A stretch of 41,682 nucleotides of DNA from Clostridia bacterium (GCA_017409765.1 JAFQSA010000009.1:1-41682); one strand, 5' to 3'; shown: positions 7,076 to 15,878, counted from the first letter of the stretch. Notes: generated by a model from the sequence alone, not told the origin. Made by a program: numbers and translations.

Positions 7076-9261
7076 TAGCCGTGAGTACGGTAAGCATTGA
7101 TTACCGCAGAAAGTGACTTGAGTTTTTGAATGAGTTGGTTACATTGATCGTGGTTGGAAATTTCCACGGTGATTTGCGCAACAGCGTTACCTTTGCGGTC
7201 CTTGCGCGCATTGATTGCAACAAGTGGCAGGCCCTCGCTTGCGATAACTTTGGTAATTTCCGCAAAGATATCCCCTTTGTTTTCAGCAATGATTTCCAAA
7301 CTTACTGGGAAGGATGCTTTGTTGTCGGTGTTTACCCACTCAGCGGGTGCAAGACGCTCTGGCTCCAAAGATTTGAGCGCAGGACAATCGGCACGGTGGA
7401 TGCATACACCGCGTCCACGGGAAATATAGCCGACAATCTCGTCCCCAGGAACAGGGGAACAACACTTGGAAAAGCGCACCAAGAGGTCTTCCATGCCTTT
7501 GACGATAACGGCATTTTCCTTTTTGGTTGGCGCAGATTTTCTAACAGTACTGTGAGTTTTGATACGATCACTAAGCGCTTTGTTAGAAGTGATTAGTTTG
7601 ACCATGACTTGCTTTAGGGAAATACTGCCATAGCCAACTGCTGCGTACATTTCATCAACAGAGTTGAACATGTATCTTTCGCATGTGGCTTGCAATGCTT
7701 CGCTTGTCAAAAGGTCACTTGGAAGGATATTGCGATGTTTTGCATCGCGCTCGATCATAGATTTACCTGTGCGAATGTACTCATCTTTTAGTTCGCGCTT
7801 GAAGAATTGACGAATTTTTGTCTTGGTGGACGCCATTACGGCAATCTTGAGCCAGTCGCGAGATGGTCCCTTCGCATTTGGGTTGGTCATTACTTCAACA
7901 GTATCGCCAGTTTGCAAAACTGTTTCCAATGGAACAATTTTGTTGTTGATCTTGATGCCTACACAGTGGTTACCAACTTCGCTGTGTACGCTATATGCAA
8001 AGTCAAGGGCAGTTGCACCTGCTTGCAAAATTTTAACGTCACCATTTGGTGTAAAAACGTAAACTTCGTTTGTGTTGGAAATATCCCTGCGGATAACTTC
8101 CAAAAATGCCTTACCATCGCGCAGTTCACTATCATAGGACAATACTTGCTTTACCCAAGCGAGATTTTCGTCCATCTCGGTAGCGCCAGTCAAGCCTTCC
8201 TTGTACTTCCAGTGCGCTGCGATACCGTATTCGGCAATCTTGTGCATTTGATGAGTACGAATTTGCACTTCGATTGGATAACGATGACCTTCGTAGTCAA
8301 TAAATACTGTTGTGTGCAAAGATTGGTACATGTTGGGCTTTGGCACAGCAATGTAGTCCTTAAAACGGCCGGGCATTGGTTTCCACTTGGCGTGAATTGC
8401 ACCCAAAACGGCGTAGCAATCCTTGATGGAATCAACAATAACGCGCACGGCTGTCAAGTCGTACACTTGATCGAGCGTCTTGTTTTGCTTCTTCATCTTT
8501 TTGTAGATGGAGTACAAGTGCTTAACTCTACCGTAGATGTCGAAATCGGTAATGCCTGCACCGCTCAATTCGGCGCTAACGTCATCAATAAAGCCGTCAA
8601 CAATAGCGTCGCGCTCCGTCTTTTTGAGTGCGATACCCTCGGCAATGGCCTTGTACGCATCAAAATCGAGGTATTTAAGACACAAGTCCTCGAGTTCACT
8701 CTTGATGGGCGAAATACCAAGACGGCCAGCAATAGGTGCAAAAATATCCAAGGTTTCCTTGGCGATAACCTGTTGCTTTTGTGGAGAAAGATACATCAAA
8801 CTGCGCATATTGTGCAATCTGTCGGCAAGTTTGATGAGCATAACACGAATATCCTTTGCCATTGCAAAGAACATTTTGCGCATGTTTTCCGCTTGTTCCT
8901 CCACTTTGTTGTGGAATTGGATTTTGTCCAACTTTGTTACGCCTGCAACAAGATAGGCAATCTCGTCGCCAAATTGTTTGCGAAGATCTGCATCGCTTAC
9001 GTAGGTATCCTCTACCGTGTCGTGCAACAATGCAGCACAAATCGTGGGCACGTCAAGTCCCATATCAATGAGCAACTCCGCAACGATTACAGGGTGCGTG
9101 ATGTATGGACGACCACTTGCGCGAAATTGGCCCGTGTGAGCACGTTCCGCAAGGTCGTAGGCCTTTAGTATCAAATTGACGTCAGCAGGATGGTAAAAAT
9201 GCTTAACCTTGTTCAAAAAGTTTTGAAGGGTTACTGACGTTTCTTGTTTTTCTGTGTACAT
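7075..9261 (-). CDS. relA: Bifunctional (p)ppGpp synthetase/hydrolase, RelA/SpoT family
   Basis: A 728-aa full-length Rel protein making and degrading the stringent alarmone (p)ppGpp. Domains in order: HD hydrolase (His56 in RPYITHP, His80-Asp81 in ALLHDTVEDT), synthetase (PGRFKDYIAVPKPN, YQSLHTTV, PIEVQIRT), TGS (VYVFTPNGDV), a Cys/His conserved region (KCCSPVPGD, RGVCIHRADC) and a C-terminal ACT domain. The RFKD signature is the type found in bifunctional enzymes rather than EXDD monofunctional RelA. I place the start at the ATG at 9261, with AAGGG 4-5 nt upstream and 7 bases after the recJ stop, rather than at an in-frame TTG at 9306 inside recJ. Confidence 0.95.
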   Translation of the reverse strand: MYTEKQETSVTLQNFLNKVKHFYHPADVNLILKAYDLAERAHTGQFRASGRPYITHPVIVAELLIDMGLDVPTICAALLHDTVEDTYVSDADLRKQFGDEIAYLVAGVTKLDKIQFHNKVEEQAENMRKMFFAMAKDIRVMLIKLADRLHNMRSLMYLSPQKQQVIAKETLDIFAPIAGRLGISPIKSELEDLCLKYLDFDAYKAIAEGIALKKTERDAIVDGFIDDVSAELSGAGITDFDIYGRVKHLYSIYKKMKKQNKTLDQVYDLTAVRVIVDSIKDCYAVLGAIHAKWKPMPGRFKDYIAVPKPNMYQSLHTTVFIDYEGHRYPIEVQIRTHQMHKIAEYGIAAHWKYKEGLTGATEMDENLAWVKQVLSYDSELRDGKAFLEVIRRDISNTNEVYVFTPNGDVKILQAGATALDFAYSVHSEVGNHCVGIKINNKIVPLETVLQTGDTVEVMTNPNAKGPSRDWLKIAVMASTKTKIRQFFKRELKDEYIRTGKSMIERDAKHRNILPSDLLTSEALQATCERYMFNSVDEMYAAVGYGSISLKQVMVKLITSNKALSDRIKTHSTVRKSAPTKKENAVIVKGMEDLLVRFSKCCSPVPGDEIVGYISRGRGVCIHRADCPALKSLEPERLAPAEWVNTDNKASFPVSLEIIAENKGDIFAEITKVIASEGLPLVAINARKDRKGNAVAQITVEISNHDQCNQLIQKLKSLSAVINAYRTHG

Positions 9262-9268
9262 AATTCCC

Positions 9269-11515
9269 TTAGATGGCAAATTTTTTGTATATTTGAGAGT
9301 TATCAAGTGGCGCTTTTACGCTACTGTCGAACTCTACAGTGTATTTGTCAACAATTTTGATAAAACCAAGTTCTTCGAACACTCTAAGTGCCACAACAAA
9401 TTGTTCGTAGGTAATTTTGCCCAACAATTGCTTGTCGTAGACACCTTTGATGCTATCAAATTTGGTCTTTCGTTTCAATGCCGAAAATGCTTGTGTGCAA
9501 ATATTTCGATCAAGTTGCAATTGGTAAAGCGCATCATTTGCGCAATCAACTGCGTAGTAAAATGCCTTGTTGGAAATGTTTCGAGGTAAATTCCTAGTAG
9601 AAAAAACTACAATAGTCGTAAATGCCGACAAATCGCACAAATTTAGAGGAGATATTACCACTTGTTTGTTGTTCTTGTTGTCCGCAAAGAAAATATCCAC
9701 AACAAAATCGTCAAAATTGAACGTTTTGGAGTAGTTTACAAACGTTTCGTAGTCGTCGAACACCGCCAAGACCTTGTCTTGACAAAGTGCATTTTCAACC
9801 ACTGCACTATCAACATAGTCAACTGATTGCGGTGTAAAATTCTTTAGCAAATTTAGACGATAGAAGTTGTCGAAACACAGCGAATTGCAGAGTGTAATAT
9901 CGTCGATTATACCGCAAATTTCCTTGGTGTAGCTGTCCACTTCCAATGTGCACAACACATCCACCAATGCACCATTTTTAATAAATGAAGCATATTCGGC
10001 AAACTTGAAGAAACTCTTTAGTCCAAGACCACTTTTTAGTGCCGCAGACATGTGAGCGTTATCTTTGCCAAAATTGTTTGCAAAAGTTACTGTATCTCTA
10101 ACGCGACAAACAATTTTGTCTTGTGGCAAAAGTGGTTGCAGTCTTTCGGCAATTTGCATCACTTGTGATACGTTTACACCGCCAGTTAGTTCAATATCGT
10201 AGAGATACGTCTTTTCAAAATAACTTTGTGGTAGTTGTGAAAAAACTTTAGATAATGCATCCTTCAATGCAAGCAAATTGTCCTTGTGAACACTAAATCC
10301 AACAGATGCCTTGTGGCCACCAAACTTGACGAGCAAGTCCTTGCATTGGCAGAAAGAATCGAACAAATGAATATTATCAACACTACGAGCAGAACCCACG
10401 TAGTTGTCGCCATCCAATGTCATCACTACCGCAGGAACGTTGTAGCGCTCCTTGTAGCGCGCGGCGGCGATACCCAAAAGACCATGTTGCCACTTGTCGC
10501 TGTACAAAAATACCAATTTGTCCTTTGCAATTTGCTCAGCATCGCACATTTGGTCGGCATCAGCAATGATATCGTCCAAAATTTGCTTGCGTTTTTCGTT
10601 TAGTGCAAGTAGTTCTTCTGCAACGCCTTTGTCTGCCTTGTCGCGTGCAAGTAGCAGTTTTAGGGCAACTTCCGGAGAACCAACACGGCCAGCAGCATTG
10701 ATTTTGGGGCCAATACGCATGGCAATATCGTTGCAAGTTAAAGCACTTCCACACTTAGATAACTCGGCGAGATACTTCAAACTTTTGTGGTTAAAGTGTG
10801 TTAGTCCCGCCTTGACAATGGAACGGTTCTCGTCTGTAAGTGGCATCAAGTCGGCAATTGTGCCGATAAATGCAACGTCAACGTACTTTAGCGCCACTTC
10901 GCGACCAACAAGTGCTTCAACAAGTTTCCACGCAACACCCGAACCGGACAAATTTGGGAATGGGTAACCCATCTTTGGATTGATACACAAACAATCAGGC
11001 AAGATTTCTGGCAATTCGTGGTGGTCTGTAACGATAACTTCCACACCAAGTTCGTCAATAATTTGAGCAACGTCATCCCTATTGGAAATACCGCAGTCAA
11101 CAGTTATAACAAGGTCGTAGAACTTGTTTTGGAACGCCTCGATAACCTTTTCGGCATGCAAGCCGTAGCCCTCGTCACGAGTGGGTATGATAACGTCGTT
11201 ATCCACACCATTATCTGTAAAAAACAACGACAAAACAGTGCTTGCGGTTAGTCCGTCAGCATCGTAGTCGCCACAAATAAGCACACTTCCGCCCTCTTCC
11301 AAAATGTAGGAAATTGTTTCGACTGCCTCCGCCATATTGGGCATGTCAAAAGGCGAGTGAAAGGTGAGTTCATCTTTGAAGAACTCGTCAAAATTTTCAC
11401 TCGTGACACCACGCGCGTTGAGCATCTCTGCAAGAGGCAAGGAAATCCCCTTTTGCACAAGGAAATCAACCGATTGTTGGTCAAAATATGGGCGTTTTGT
11501 GTACTTTTGTTTCAT
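9269..11515 (-). CDS. recJ: Single-stranded-DNA-specific exonuclease RecJ
   Basis: A 748-aa DHH-family nuclease that degrades single-stranded DNA 5' to 3' in recombination and repair. Metal-binding motifs are DYDADG (83-88), VDCG (139-142) and DHH (164-166). The DHHA1 motif GGHKASVGFSV lies near residue 400, followed by an OB-like region and a C-terminal extension of about 200 residues, longer than in E. coli RecJ but common in Firmicutes. The ATG has no SD and follows a terminator-like hairpin by 17 nt. The gene continues into relA with a seven-base gap. Confidence 0.93.
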   Translation of the reverse strand: MKQKYTKRPYFDQQSVDFLVQKGISLPLAEMLNARGVTSENFDEFFKDELTFHSPFDMPNMAEAVETISYILEEGGSVLICGDYDADGLTASTVLSLFFTDNGVDNDVIIPTRDEGYGLHAEKVIEAFQNKFYDLVITVDCGISNRDDVAQIIDELGVEVIVTDHHELPEILPDCLCINPKMGYPFPNLSGSGVAWKLVEALVGREVALKYVDVAFIGTIADLMPLTDENRSIVKAGLTHFNHKSLKYLAELSKCGSALTCNDIAMRIGPKINAAGRVGSPEVALKLLLARDKADKGVAEELLALNEKRKQILDDIIADADQMCDAEQIAKDKLVFLYSDKWQHGLLGIAAARYKERYNVPAVVMTLDGDNYVGSARSVDNIHLFDSFCQCKDLLVKFGGHKASVGFSVHKDNLLALKDALSKVFSQLPQSYFEKTYLYDIELTGGVNVSQVMQIAERLQPLLPQDKIVCRVRDTVTFANNFGKDNAHMSAALKSGLGLKSFFKFAEYASFIKNGALVDVLCTLEVDSYTKEICGIIDDITLCNSLCFDNFYRLNLLKNFTPQSVDYVDSAVVENALCQDKVLAVFDDYETFVNYSKTFNFDDFVVDIFFADNKNNKQVVISPLNLCDLSAFTTIVVFSTRNLPRNISNKAFYYAVDCANDALYQLQLDRNICTQAFSALKRKTKFDSIKGVYDKQLLGKITYEQFVVALRVFEELGFIKIVDKYTVEFDSSVKAPLDNSQIYKKFAI

Positions 11516-11522
11516 AGTCTAT

Positions 11523-11563
11523 AAAAAAGCATAACAGCCCTCTAACATGATTAGAAGGCTGTT
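11523..11563 (-). terminator. Terminator-like hairpin between the secD-like gene and recJ
   Basis: On the minus strand a 13-bp stem (11551-11563 with 11533-11545, one G-U pair), 5-nt loop, then ATGC and a T6 run. It sits 16 nt after the stop of the SecD-like gene and 17 nt before the recJ ATG. Either recJ is fed by readthrough or it has a promoter I could not see. Confidence 0.75.
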
Positions 11564-11579
11564 AAATGGATATTTGTTA

Positions 11580-12812
11580 TTATTTTCTCTTAGCGTAAGA
11601 GCCTTCGATAAAAGGTTCTACAAAACTTGCAAACAATCTGTTGAGACCCATTGTACCAACAAAGGAAAGGATTGCCAAGTAAACGAGAGCATTACCAAGA
11701 GGCGCTGTTACCGCTGTAGGAATTACCCACAAAATGATACCAACTACCAAAGCAATACCGTGAACAATCAAATTGCGTTTGTTGGAGTTTGCAAATCCCT
11801 TGTATTTTGCACTTGCAAAAGTGCTGCCTTCGTAACCGTTGATGTTGTCAAATGCGTAGATTGTGAAGTACGCTTGCAAAGCCATACCTACAAGCAAACC
11901 AACGATTGCAAATACGTTGAGGATTTCGAAGTGGATGAGACCTGCAACGATTGTAGCAATAACAAGTGTGTAGAGTTGAGAAAGAACAGCTGCCCAACCC
12001 AATGTCTTGTAGCGAACAACGTAGAACACACAAAGTGCCACTACTACAACAGCAAGACCGATAGCAAGGAACAAACCACCAAGGGATTGTTGTGTTTGGC
12101 TATCAGTAAGTTTGAGTTCTGCACCCAAATTGCCACCATTAACAAGAGCAGCAAGTTCTCTTGCGTCTGTCATTGTGTTTGTGTTGTTGTAGAGGTAAAG
12201 TGTACTATCGTTAATGCGTTGAACCGCACCAGTAATTGTAACTGTACCGTCAATTGCGTATGTGCCGTTGGAGTATGCAAGAGCTTTAGCTGCCTTGACA
12301 CCATCAGAGTTCAAGTTAACGATTGTAACGCAGAACTCGTTTTCACCGCTAACAAGTTTGCGTGTTGTTGCATTTTCGAAGTGATGAGCAGCAATAATTA
12401 CGTTCTCTTTGGAGTAAGTAGTTTCGCTCATGATTTCCAAAACGCCATCAACAGCTACAGTTTCCATGATTTGATCAGCTGTAAAACCGCTACCCTTTGC
12501 AAGTTCGGGAATTGTAACGGACAATGTGTTTTCGCTAACGGAAATTTTTGCGCCATAAAGACCATAGATTGAACCAAGTCTTTGGCTGAGAATCTTTTTA
12601 ACTTGTGCGCTTGTAACATCTTCGTCAAAATCAACTGTGTAAGTTGTTGTTACAGAGTCAGAGAACCAAGCACCCTTTTGTATGAGCGTTGCAGGGGAGT
12701 AGAACTCGCCATAAGCACCGTATTCAAACTCAGGAATGAATGTGAACACGCCTACAAACGCCAAAACCGCAATAAAAATGATAAGCATTACGGTTGCAGT
12801 TGTTTTTGTCAT
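11580..12812 (-). CDS. SecD-like membrane protein (divergent)
   Basis: A 410-aa protein with the SecD layout: one N-terminal membrane helix (7-27), a large extracytoplasmic domain (about 28-255) and five membrane helices to the C-terminus. SecD normally works with SecF as a proton-driven factor in Sec export. Position before recJ and relA is the common site of secD in Clostridia. The sequence is divergent: where SecD has GMAVDANVLIFERI, this protein has GMALQAYFTIYAFDNI, so the conserved Asp-Ala-Asn is lost. No secF follows. The gene has AGGAGG 7 nt upstream of the ATG and a near-consensus promoter. It could be a degenerate paralogue. Confidence 0.7.
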   Translation of the reverse strand: MTKTTATVMLIIFIAVLAFVGVFTFIPEFEYGAYGEFYSPATLIQKGAWFSDSVTTTYTVDFDEDVTSAQVKKILSQRLGSIYGLYGAKISVSENTLSVTIPELAKGSGFTADQIMETVAVDGVLEIMSETTYSKENVIIAAHHFENATTRKLVSGENEFCVTIVNLNSDGVKAAKALAYSNGTYAIDGTVTITGAVQRINDSTLYLYNNTNTMTDARELAALVNGGNLGAELKLTDSQTQQSLGGLFLAIGLAVVVVALCVFYVVRYKTLGWAAVLSQLYTLVIATIVAGLIHFEILNVFAIVGLLVGMALQAYFTIYAFDNINGYEGSTFASAKYKGFANSNKRNLIVHGIALVVGIILWVIPTAVTAPLGNALVYLAILSFVGTMGLNRLFASFVEPFIEGSYAKRK

Positions 12813-12847
12813 AAGTAGCCTCCTTGACTAATGAACATAACTATTAG

Positions 12848-12876
12848 ATTATAATATCTTATAAAGAAATAGTCAA
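12848..12876 (-). promoter_or_regulatory. Sigma-A promoter for the secD-like gene
   Basis: TTGACT (12871-12876), 17-bp spacer, TATAAT (12848-12853). The start codon is 36 nt further on. It probably drives the secD-like gene and, by readthrough, recJ-relA-hemZ. Confidence 0.85.
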
Positions 12877-12923
12877 ATAAATTGAATATTAATAATGCAT
12901 TTTAACGAGGGAAAAATGTAAAA

Positions 12924-13664
12924 TTACTCTTCGTCCTCGTCAGGAAGTTGAACGTTGTGGTAAACGTTTTGAACGTCATCGTTATCTTCCAACATGTCCA
13001 ACATCTTTTGGAAACGAACAAGGTTTTCGCCTTCCAATGTTACCATGTTTTGTGGGAACCAAGTCATTTCTGCAGAAACAAGGTTGAGGCCCTTTTCCAC
13101 TACTGTGTCACGAACAACGGACAAACTTGTTGTTTCGCAAGTGAACTCCAACATTCCATCTTCCAAAACTACATCGTCTGCACCAGCTTCGATTGCAACT
13201 TCAAATGCTTGATCATCATCGAGATTTGCTGTATTTTCGGCAATAACAACGCCTTTATGATCGAACATAAATGCTACGCTGTTTGTTTGACCGAGGTTAC
13301 CACCATATTTAACAAAAGCACTTCTAACGTCGCCTGCTGTGCGGTTTTTGTTATCTGTAAGACACTCAACAATTACAGAACTTCCGCCAATACCATATCC
13401 TTCGTATACGATTGTTACGTAGTCTACTGTGGAAAGTTCGCCACTCGCCTTTTTGATACTGCGAGTGATGTTGTCGTTAGGCATGTTGTTTGCCTTTGCC
13501 TTTTGGATAACATCGTACAACTTGCTATTAGTGTTGGGATCTGGACCGCCCGCTTTTACCGCTACGGCAATTTCACGACCAATTTTTGTAAAAATGCGTG
13601 AACGAGCAGCATCACCCTTGGCTTTTTTGTTTTTGATATTATTCCATTTGCTATGACCGGACAT
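12924..13664 (-). CDS. yebC: YebC/PmpR family protein
   Basis: A 246-aa protein of normal family length, beginning with the signature MSGHSKWNNIKNKKAK and continuing with RSRIFTKIGREI, NMPNDNITRSI and GGSSVIVECLTDN. YebC-family proteins bind ribosomes or DNA. In recent work they relieve stalling at proline-rich stretches, and some act as transcription regulators. Which applies here is unknown. The ATG has GAGGT six bases upstream and starts 9 bases after the methyltransferase gene, so the two are cotranscribed. I see no clear terminator in 12877-12923. Confidence 0.93.
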   Translation of the reverse strand: MSGHSKWNNIKNKKAKGDAARSRIFTKIGREIAVAVKAGGPDPNTNSKLYDVIQKAKANNMPNDNITRSIKKASGELSTVDYVTIVYEGYGIGGSSVIVECLTDNKNRTAGDVRSAFVKYGGNLGQTNSVAFMFDHKGVVIAENTANLDDDQAFEVAIEAGADDVVLEDGMLEFTCETTSLSVVRDTVVEKGLNLVSAEMTWFPQNMVTLEGENLVRFQKMLDMLEDNDDVQNVYHNVQLPDEDEE

Positions 13665-13673
13665 AAAATACCT

Positions 13674-14411
13674 CTATTTTGTATTTGCGTAAATTTGGTA
13701 CATAATCACACTACCCGCAACTGCCACGTTTAGCGACTCGAAACTGTTTGCCATAGGCAAGCTGATTGTGTCGTGAGACTTTTGTCGTGAGTAGCTAGAC
13801 AAGCCATTACCTTCGTTACCCAACACAAGCGCAACATTGCCAGTAAACTTGCAATCAAAAATATTCTTTCCGCCCATATCACAGGCAAGAATTGTGTTTT
13901 TCGATGCAACTTCAAACACTTTTGCAATATCGTCTGTTTGGTGCAACCTAAGGCAAAAATGTGCCGACATTGCACTACGCACCACCTTTGGCGAGTAGAC
14001 ATCCGCGCAGTTAACTGCATAGATATCGGTAAAACCACAAGCAACGGCTGTGCGAATCAACGTGCCAATGTTGCCTGGATCTTGCAAATTGTCCAAAATT
14101 AGACAATTGCCATTTGGCGCAGAAAGTTCGTTTTGAGGAATCTTGGCAACCGCCAAAACCCCCTGGCTGTTTACAGTTGTGGACATCTTTGCAAATACTC
14201 TGTCGCTTACAATTGTTGCATCGGCAAAATCCAACTTACCTTTTGCGCTTTCTGCAACAAAGATGCTTTGTACTTGCGCACCGTGAAAGATGGCGTCACG
14301 CACAAGGCGTTCACCTTCGATCACATAGGATTGACTTAGCTTGCGATACTTTTTGTCAGCAAGCTTTGCCACTTCCTGCACTTTTGCATTGTCCACTGAT
14401 GTTATGACCAT
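13674..14411 (-). CDS. TrmH/SpoU-family RNA 2'-O-methyltransferase
   Basis: A 245-aa SPOUT methyltransferase predicted to methylate a ribose 2'-OH in rRNA or tRNA using S-adenosylmethionine. The N-terminal RNA-binding domain has FVIEGER-like SYVIEGERLVRDAI. The knotted catalytic domain shows NLQDPGNIGTLIRTA (motif 1), LVLGNEGNGLS (motif 2) and ISLPMANSFESLNVAVAG (motif 3), with the expected Asn and Arg. A gene of this family after rplT is common in Clostridia. The ATG lacks an SD and lies 21 nt after the rplT terminator hairpin. Confidence 0.9.
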   Translation of the reverse strand: MVITSVDNAKVQEVAKLADKKYRKLSQSYVIEGERLVRDAIFHGAQVQSIFVAESAKGKLDFADATIVSDRVFAKMSTTVNSQGVLAVAKIPQNELSAPNGNCLILDNLQDPGNIGTLIRTAVACGFTDIYAVNCADVYSPKVVRSAMSAHFCLRLHQTDDIAKVFEVASKNTILACDMGGKNIFDCKFTGNVALVLGNEGNGLSSYSRQKSHDTISLPMANSFESLNVAVAGSVIMYQIYANTK

Positions 14412-14430
14412 GATTTACTAAATAACAACA

Positions 14431-14454
14431 AAGGGCTTTTGTAGGAAAAGCCCC
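14431..14454 (-). terminator. Terminator-like hairpin after rplT
   Basis: GGGCTTTT pairs with AAAAGCCC (14446-14453 with 14433-14440), 5-nt loop, followed on the minus strand by TTTGTTGTTATTT. It lies 12 nt after the rplT stop. The U-tract is interrupted, and the next gene starts right after it, so readthrough is plausible. Confidence 0.7.
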
Positions 14455-14465
14455 TAAAGTTGCAA

Positions 14466-14819
14466 TTATTTCAAGTTTGCTTTTGCAGTTTCAGCAAGAG
14501 CTGCAAATGTAGCTGCATCGCTAACTGCGATTTCAGCAAGAGATTTACGGTTGAGTTCGATACCTGCAACCTTCAAACCGTGCATAAGTTTGGAGTAGGA
14601 AAGACCATTTGCGCGTGCTGCAGCGTTGATACGAGCAATCCAAAGACTGCGCATATCACGTTTGCGAAGACGACGACCAACATATGCATAGTTACCACTC
14701 TTCATAACCGCTTGACGAGCAATGCGGTAGTTTGTGGATTTAAGACCAAAGTAACCTTTGGCAGCTTTCAAAATCTTTCTACGTTTTTTAACGGCTGTAA
14801 CGCCTCTCTTAATTCTCAT
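14466..14819 (-). CDS. rplT: 50S ribosomal protein L20
   Basis: A 117-aa L20, full length. Diagnostic stretches are [56 protein letters not shown] and [15 protein letters not shown]20 binds 23S rRNA early in large-subunit assembly and, in Bacillus, represses its own operon through the leader upstream of infC. It is the third gene of infC-rpmI-rplT. Confidence 0.98.
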   Translation of the reverse strand: MRIKRGVTAVKKRRKILKAAKGYFGLKSTNYRIARQAVMKSGNYAYVGRRLRKRDMRSLWIARINAAARANGLSYSKLMHGLKVAGIELNRKSLAEIAVSDAATFAALAETAKANLK

Positions 14820-14834
14820 TATCTAGCCCTCCTC

Positions 14835-15029
14835 TTAGTATGGCAACATGCTCTTAACAGTTGCTGCTTTTGTATCGTGAACGTAAGCTGTACTGCGAAG
14901 ATTGCGTGTTCTCTTGGTTGTCTTTTTGCCAAGTTTGTGGTTCTTGTTGCATTGTGCGCGCTTAACTTTGCCGGATTTCAAAACGACAAATCTTTTCTTG
15001 GATGCGCTATGTGATTTTTGTTTAGGCAT
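14835..15029 (-). CDS. rpmI: 50S ribosomal protein L35
   Basis: A 64-aa L35 with the usual MPKQKSHSASKKRF start and an internal KVKRAQCNKNH. It is basic and full length, lying between infC (28 nt upstream) and rplT (15 nt downstream), with an AGGAGG-type SD before the ATG. Confidence 0.97.
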   Translation of the reverse strand: MPKQKSHSASKKRFVVLKSGKVKRAQCNKNHKLGKKTTKRTRNLRSTAYVHDTKAATVKSMLPY

Positions 15030-15057
15030 GTTTTTACCCTCCTATAGTGTACAATGA

Positions 15058-15564
15058 TTAATTTAGCGGAACAAGAAACATAGAGATGTTTCTGCCTTCC
15101 GTAGTTGGCTGTTTGTCAATTTTTGCGACGTCCTTCAAAAGTTCGGCAAAGCGTTTCATTACTTCCACACCTTGGCTTGCGTATGCTTGTTGACGACCGC
15201 GCATACGGATTGTTGCCTTAACTTTGTTGCCGTCTTGCAAAAATTTGCGTGCGATGTTGGCCTTTGTTTGCAAATCGCCAACGTCGATGGTCATAGAAAG
15301 CCAAACTTCCTTGACTTCGATAACCTTTTGGTTGCGTTTCATTTCCTTTTCACGCTTGTTTTGTTCGTACTTGTACTTGGAATAGTTCATGATCTTGCAT
15401 ACTGGTGGAACAGAGTTTGGAGAAATTTTTACAAGATCGAGTTCTTGTTCGTCTGCCAAACGTTGTGCTTCGTATGCGGATACAATACCAAGTTGTTGTC
15501 CGTCGCTACCAATAAGGCGTACTTCCTTGTCACGAATTTGCGTGTTGATCTGAAGCTCTTTAAT
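15058..15564 (-). CDS. infC: Translation initiation factor IF-3, ATT start codon
   Basis: A 168-aa IF-3 counted from an ATT codon at 15564-15562. Upstream of the first in-frame ATG (15459) the frame encodes NTQIRDKEVRLIGSDGQQLG, the conserved N-terminal domain of IF-3, so the ATG cannot be the true start. An AGGAGG sits 8 nt before the ATT. IF-3 rejects non-AUG starts and is known to use AUU in its own gene in other bacteria for self-repression, so the same control is expected here. The C-terminal domain (from about residue 85) ends in GRNISMFLVPLN. The gene heads the infC-rpmI-rplT operon. Confidence 0.96.
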   Translation of the reverse strand: MKELQINTQIRDKEVRLIGSDGQQLGIVSAYEAQRLADEQELDLVKISPNSVPPVCKIMNYSKYKYEQNKREKEMKRNQKVIEVKEVWLSMTIDVGDLQTKANIARKFLQDGNKVKATIRMRGRQQAYASQGVEVMKRFAELLKDVAKIDKQPTTEGRNISMFLVPLN

Positions 15565-15716
15565 AGTGGTGTCCTCCTGTTAGACAAATAAAAAAGTGTG
15601 GCATCAAGAACATACCACACCAATAGAATTTGCGCCAATTTGCGCAAAGTAATTACATATTAGTTAACTGACGAAGGTTCTTCGGCAGTGAGAAATGGTA
15701 TTTCTTCTTGAATTGC
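15565..15716 (-). promoter_or_regulatory. infC leader RNA, L20-type autoregulatory attenuator
   Basis: About 150 nt of leader runs from the predicted transcription start near 15716 to the infC start. It holds several inverted repeats (for example GAAGAACCTTC, TTGCGCAAATTGGCGCAAA) ahead of the terminator at 15589-15620. In Bacillus the L20 leader lets free L20 favour a terminator upstream of infC. Position and layout match that class; I could not compare it with a covariance model. Confidence 0.7.
15589..15620 (-). terminator. Leader attenuator terminator upstream of infC
   Basis: On the minus strand GTGTGGTAT (15620-15612) pairs with ATGCCACAC (15604-15596) around a 7-nt loop, then T6. It ends about 11 nt before the infC SD, well downstream of the promoter, so it sits in the leader and can abort transcription before infC. 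Confidence 0.85.
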
Positions 15717-15722
15717 ACATGT

Positions 15723-15751
15723 ATTATAGCAAAGTATTGCCACAAAGTCAA
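15723..15751 (-). promoter_or_regulatory. Sigma-A promoter of the infC-rpmI-rplT operon
   Basis: TTGACT (15746-15751), 17-bp spacer, perfect TATAAT (15723-15728). Confidence 0.88.
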
Positions 15752-15843
15752 ACGATTTAACAGCAATTTTTACATAATTTTACCACTAATTTTGCAAAAT
15801 TGCTACCGTTGGAAAGCCCCTTGCTTGACCAGATAAATATACC

Positions 15844-15878
15844 AAAAAAAATAGTAGAAAGTCTATCAAAATTACTAT
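15844..15878 (-). terminator. Possible terminator of the DegV gene
   Basis: On the minus strand ATAGTA (containing the stop codon) can pair with TACTAT across a loop of about 16 nt, followed by a T7-8 run. The stem is short, so the call is tentative. Confidence 0.4.

Noticed and set aside
7807-9168. Long plus-strand open frame (453 codons) opposite relA
   Set aside because: It is the antisense of a clear RelA gene. Its composition (rich in Cys, Val, Asn, Phe) is what reversed TTG/CAA-rich coding DNA gives, and it has no SD or recognisable motif.
11547-12572. Plus-strand open frame (341 codons) opposite the secD-like gene
   Set aside because: Cysteine-rich antisense shadow. The opposite strand has SD, promoter and family similarity.
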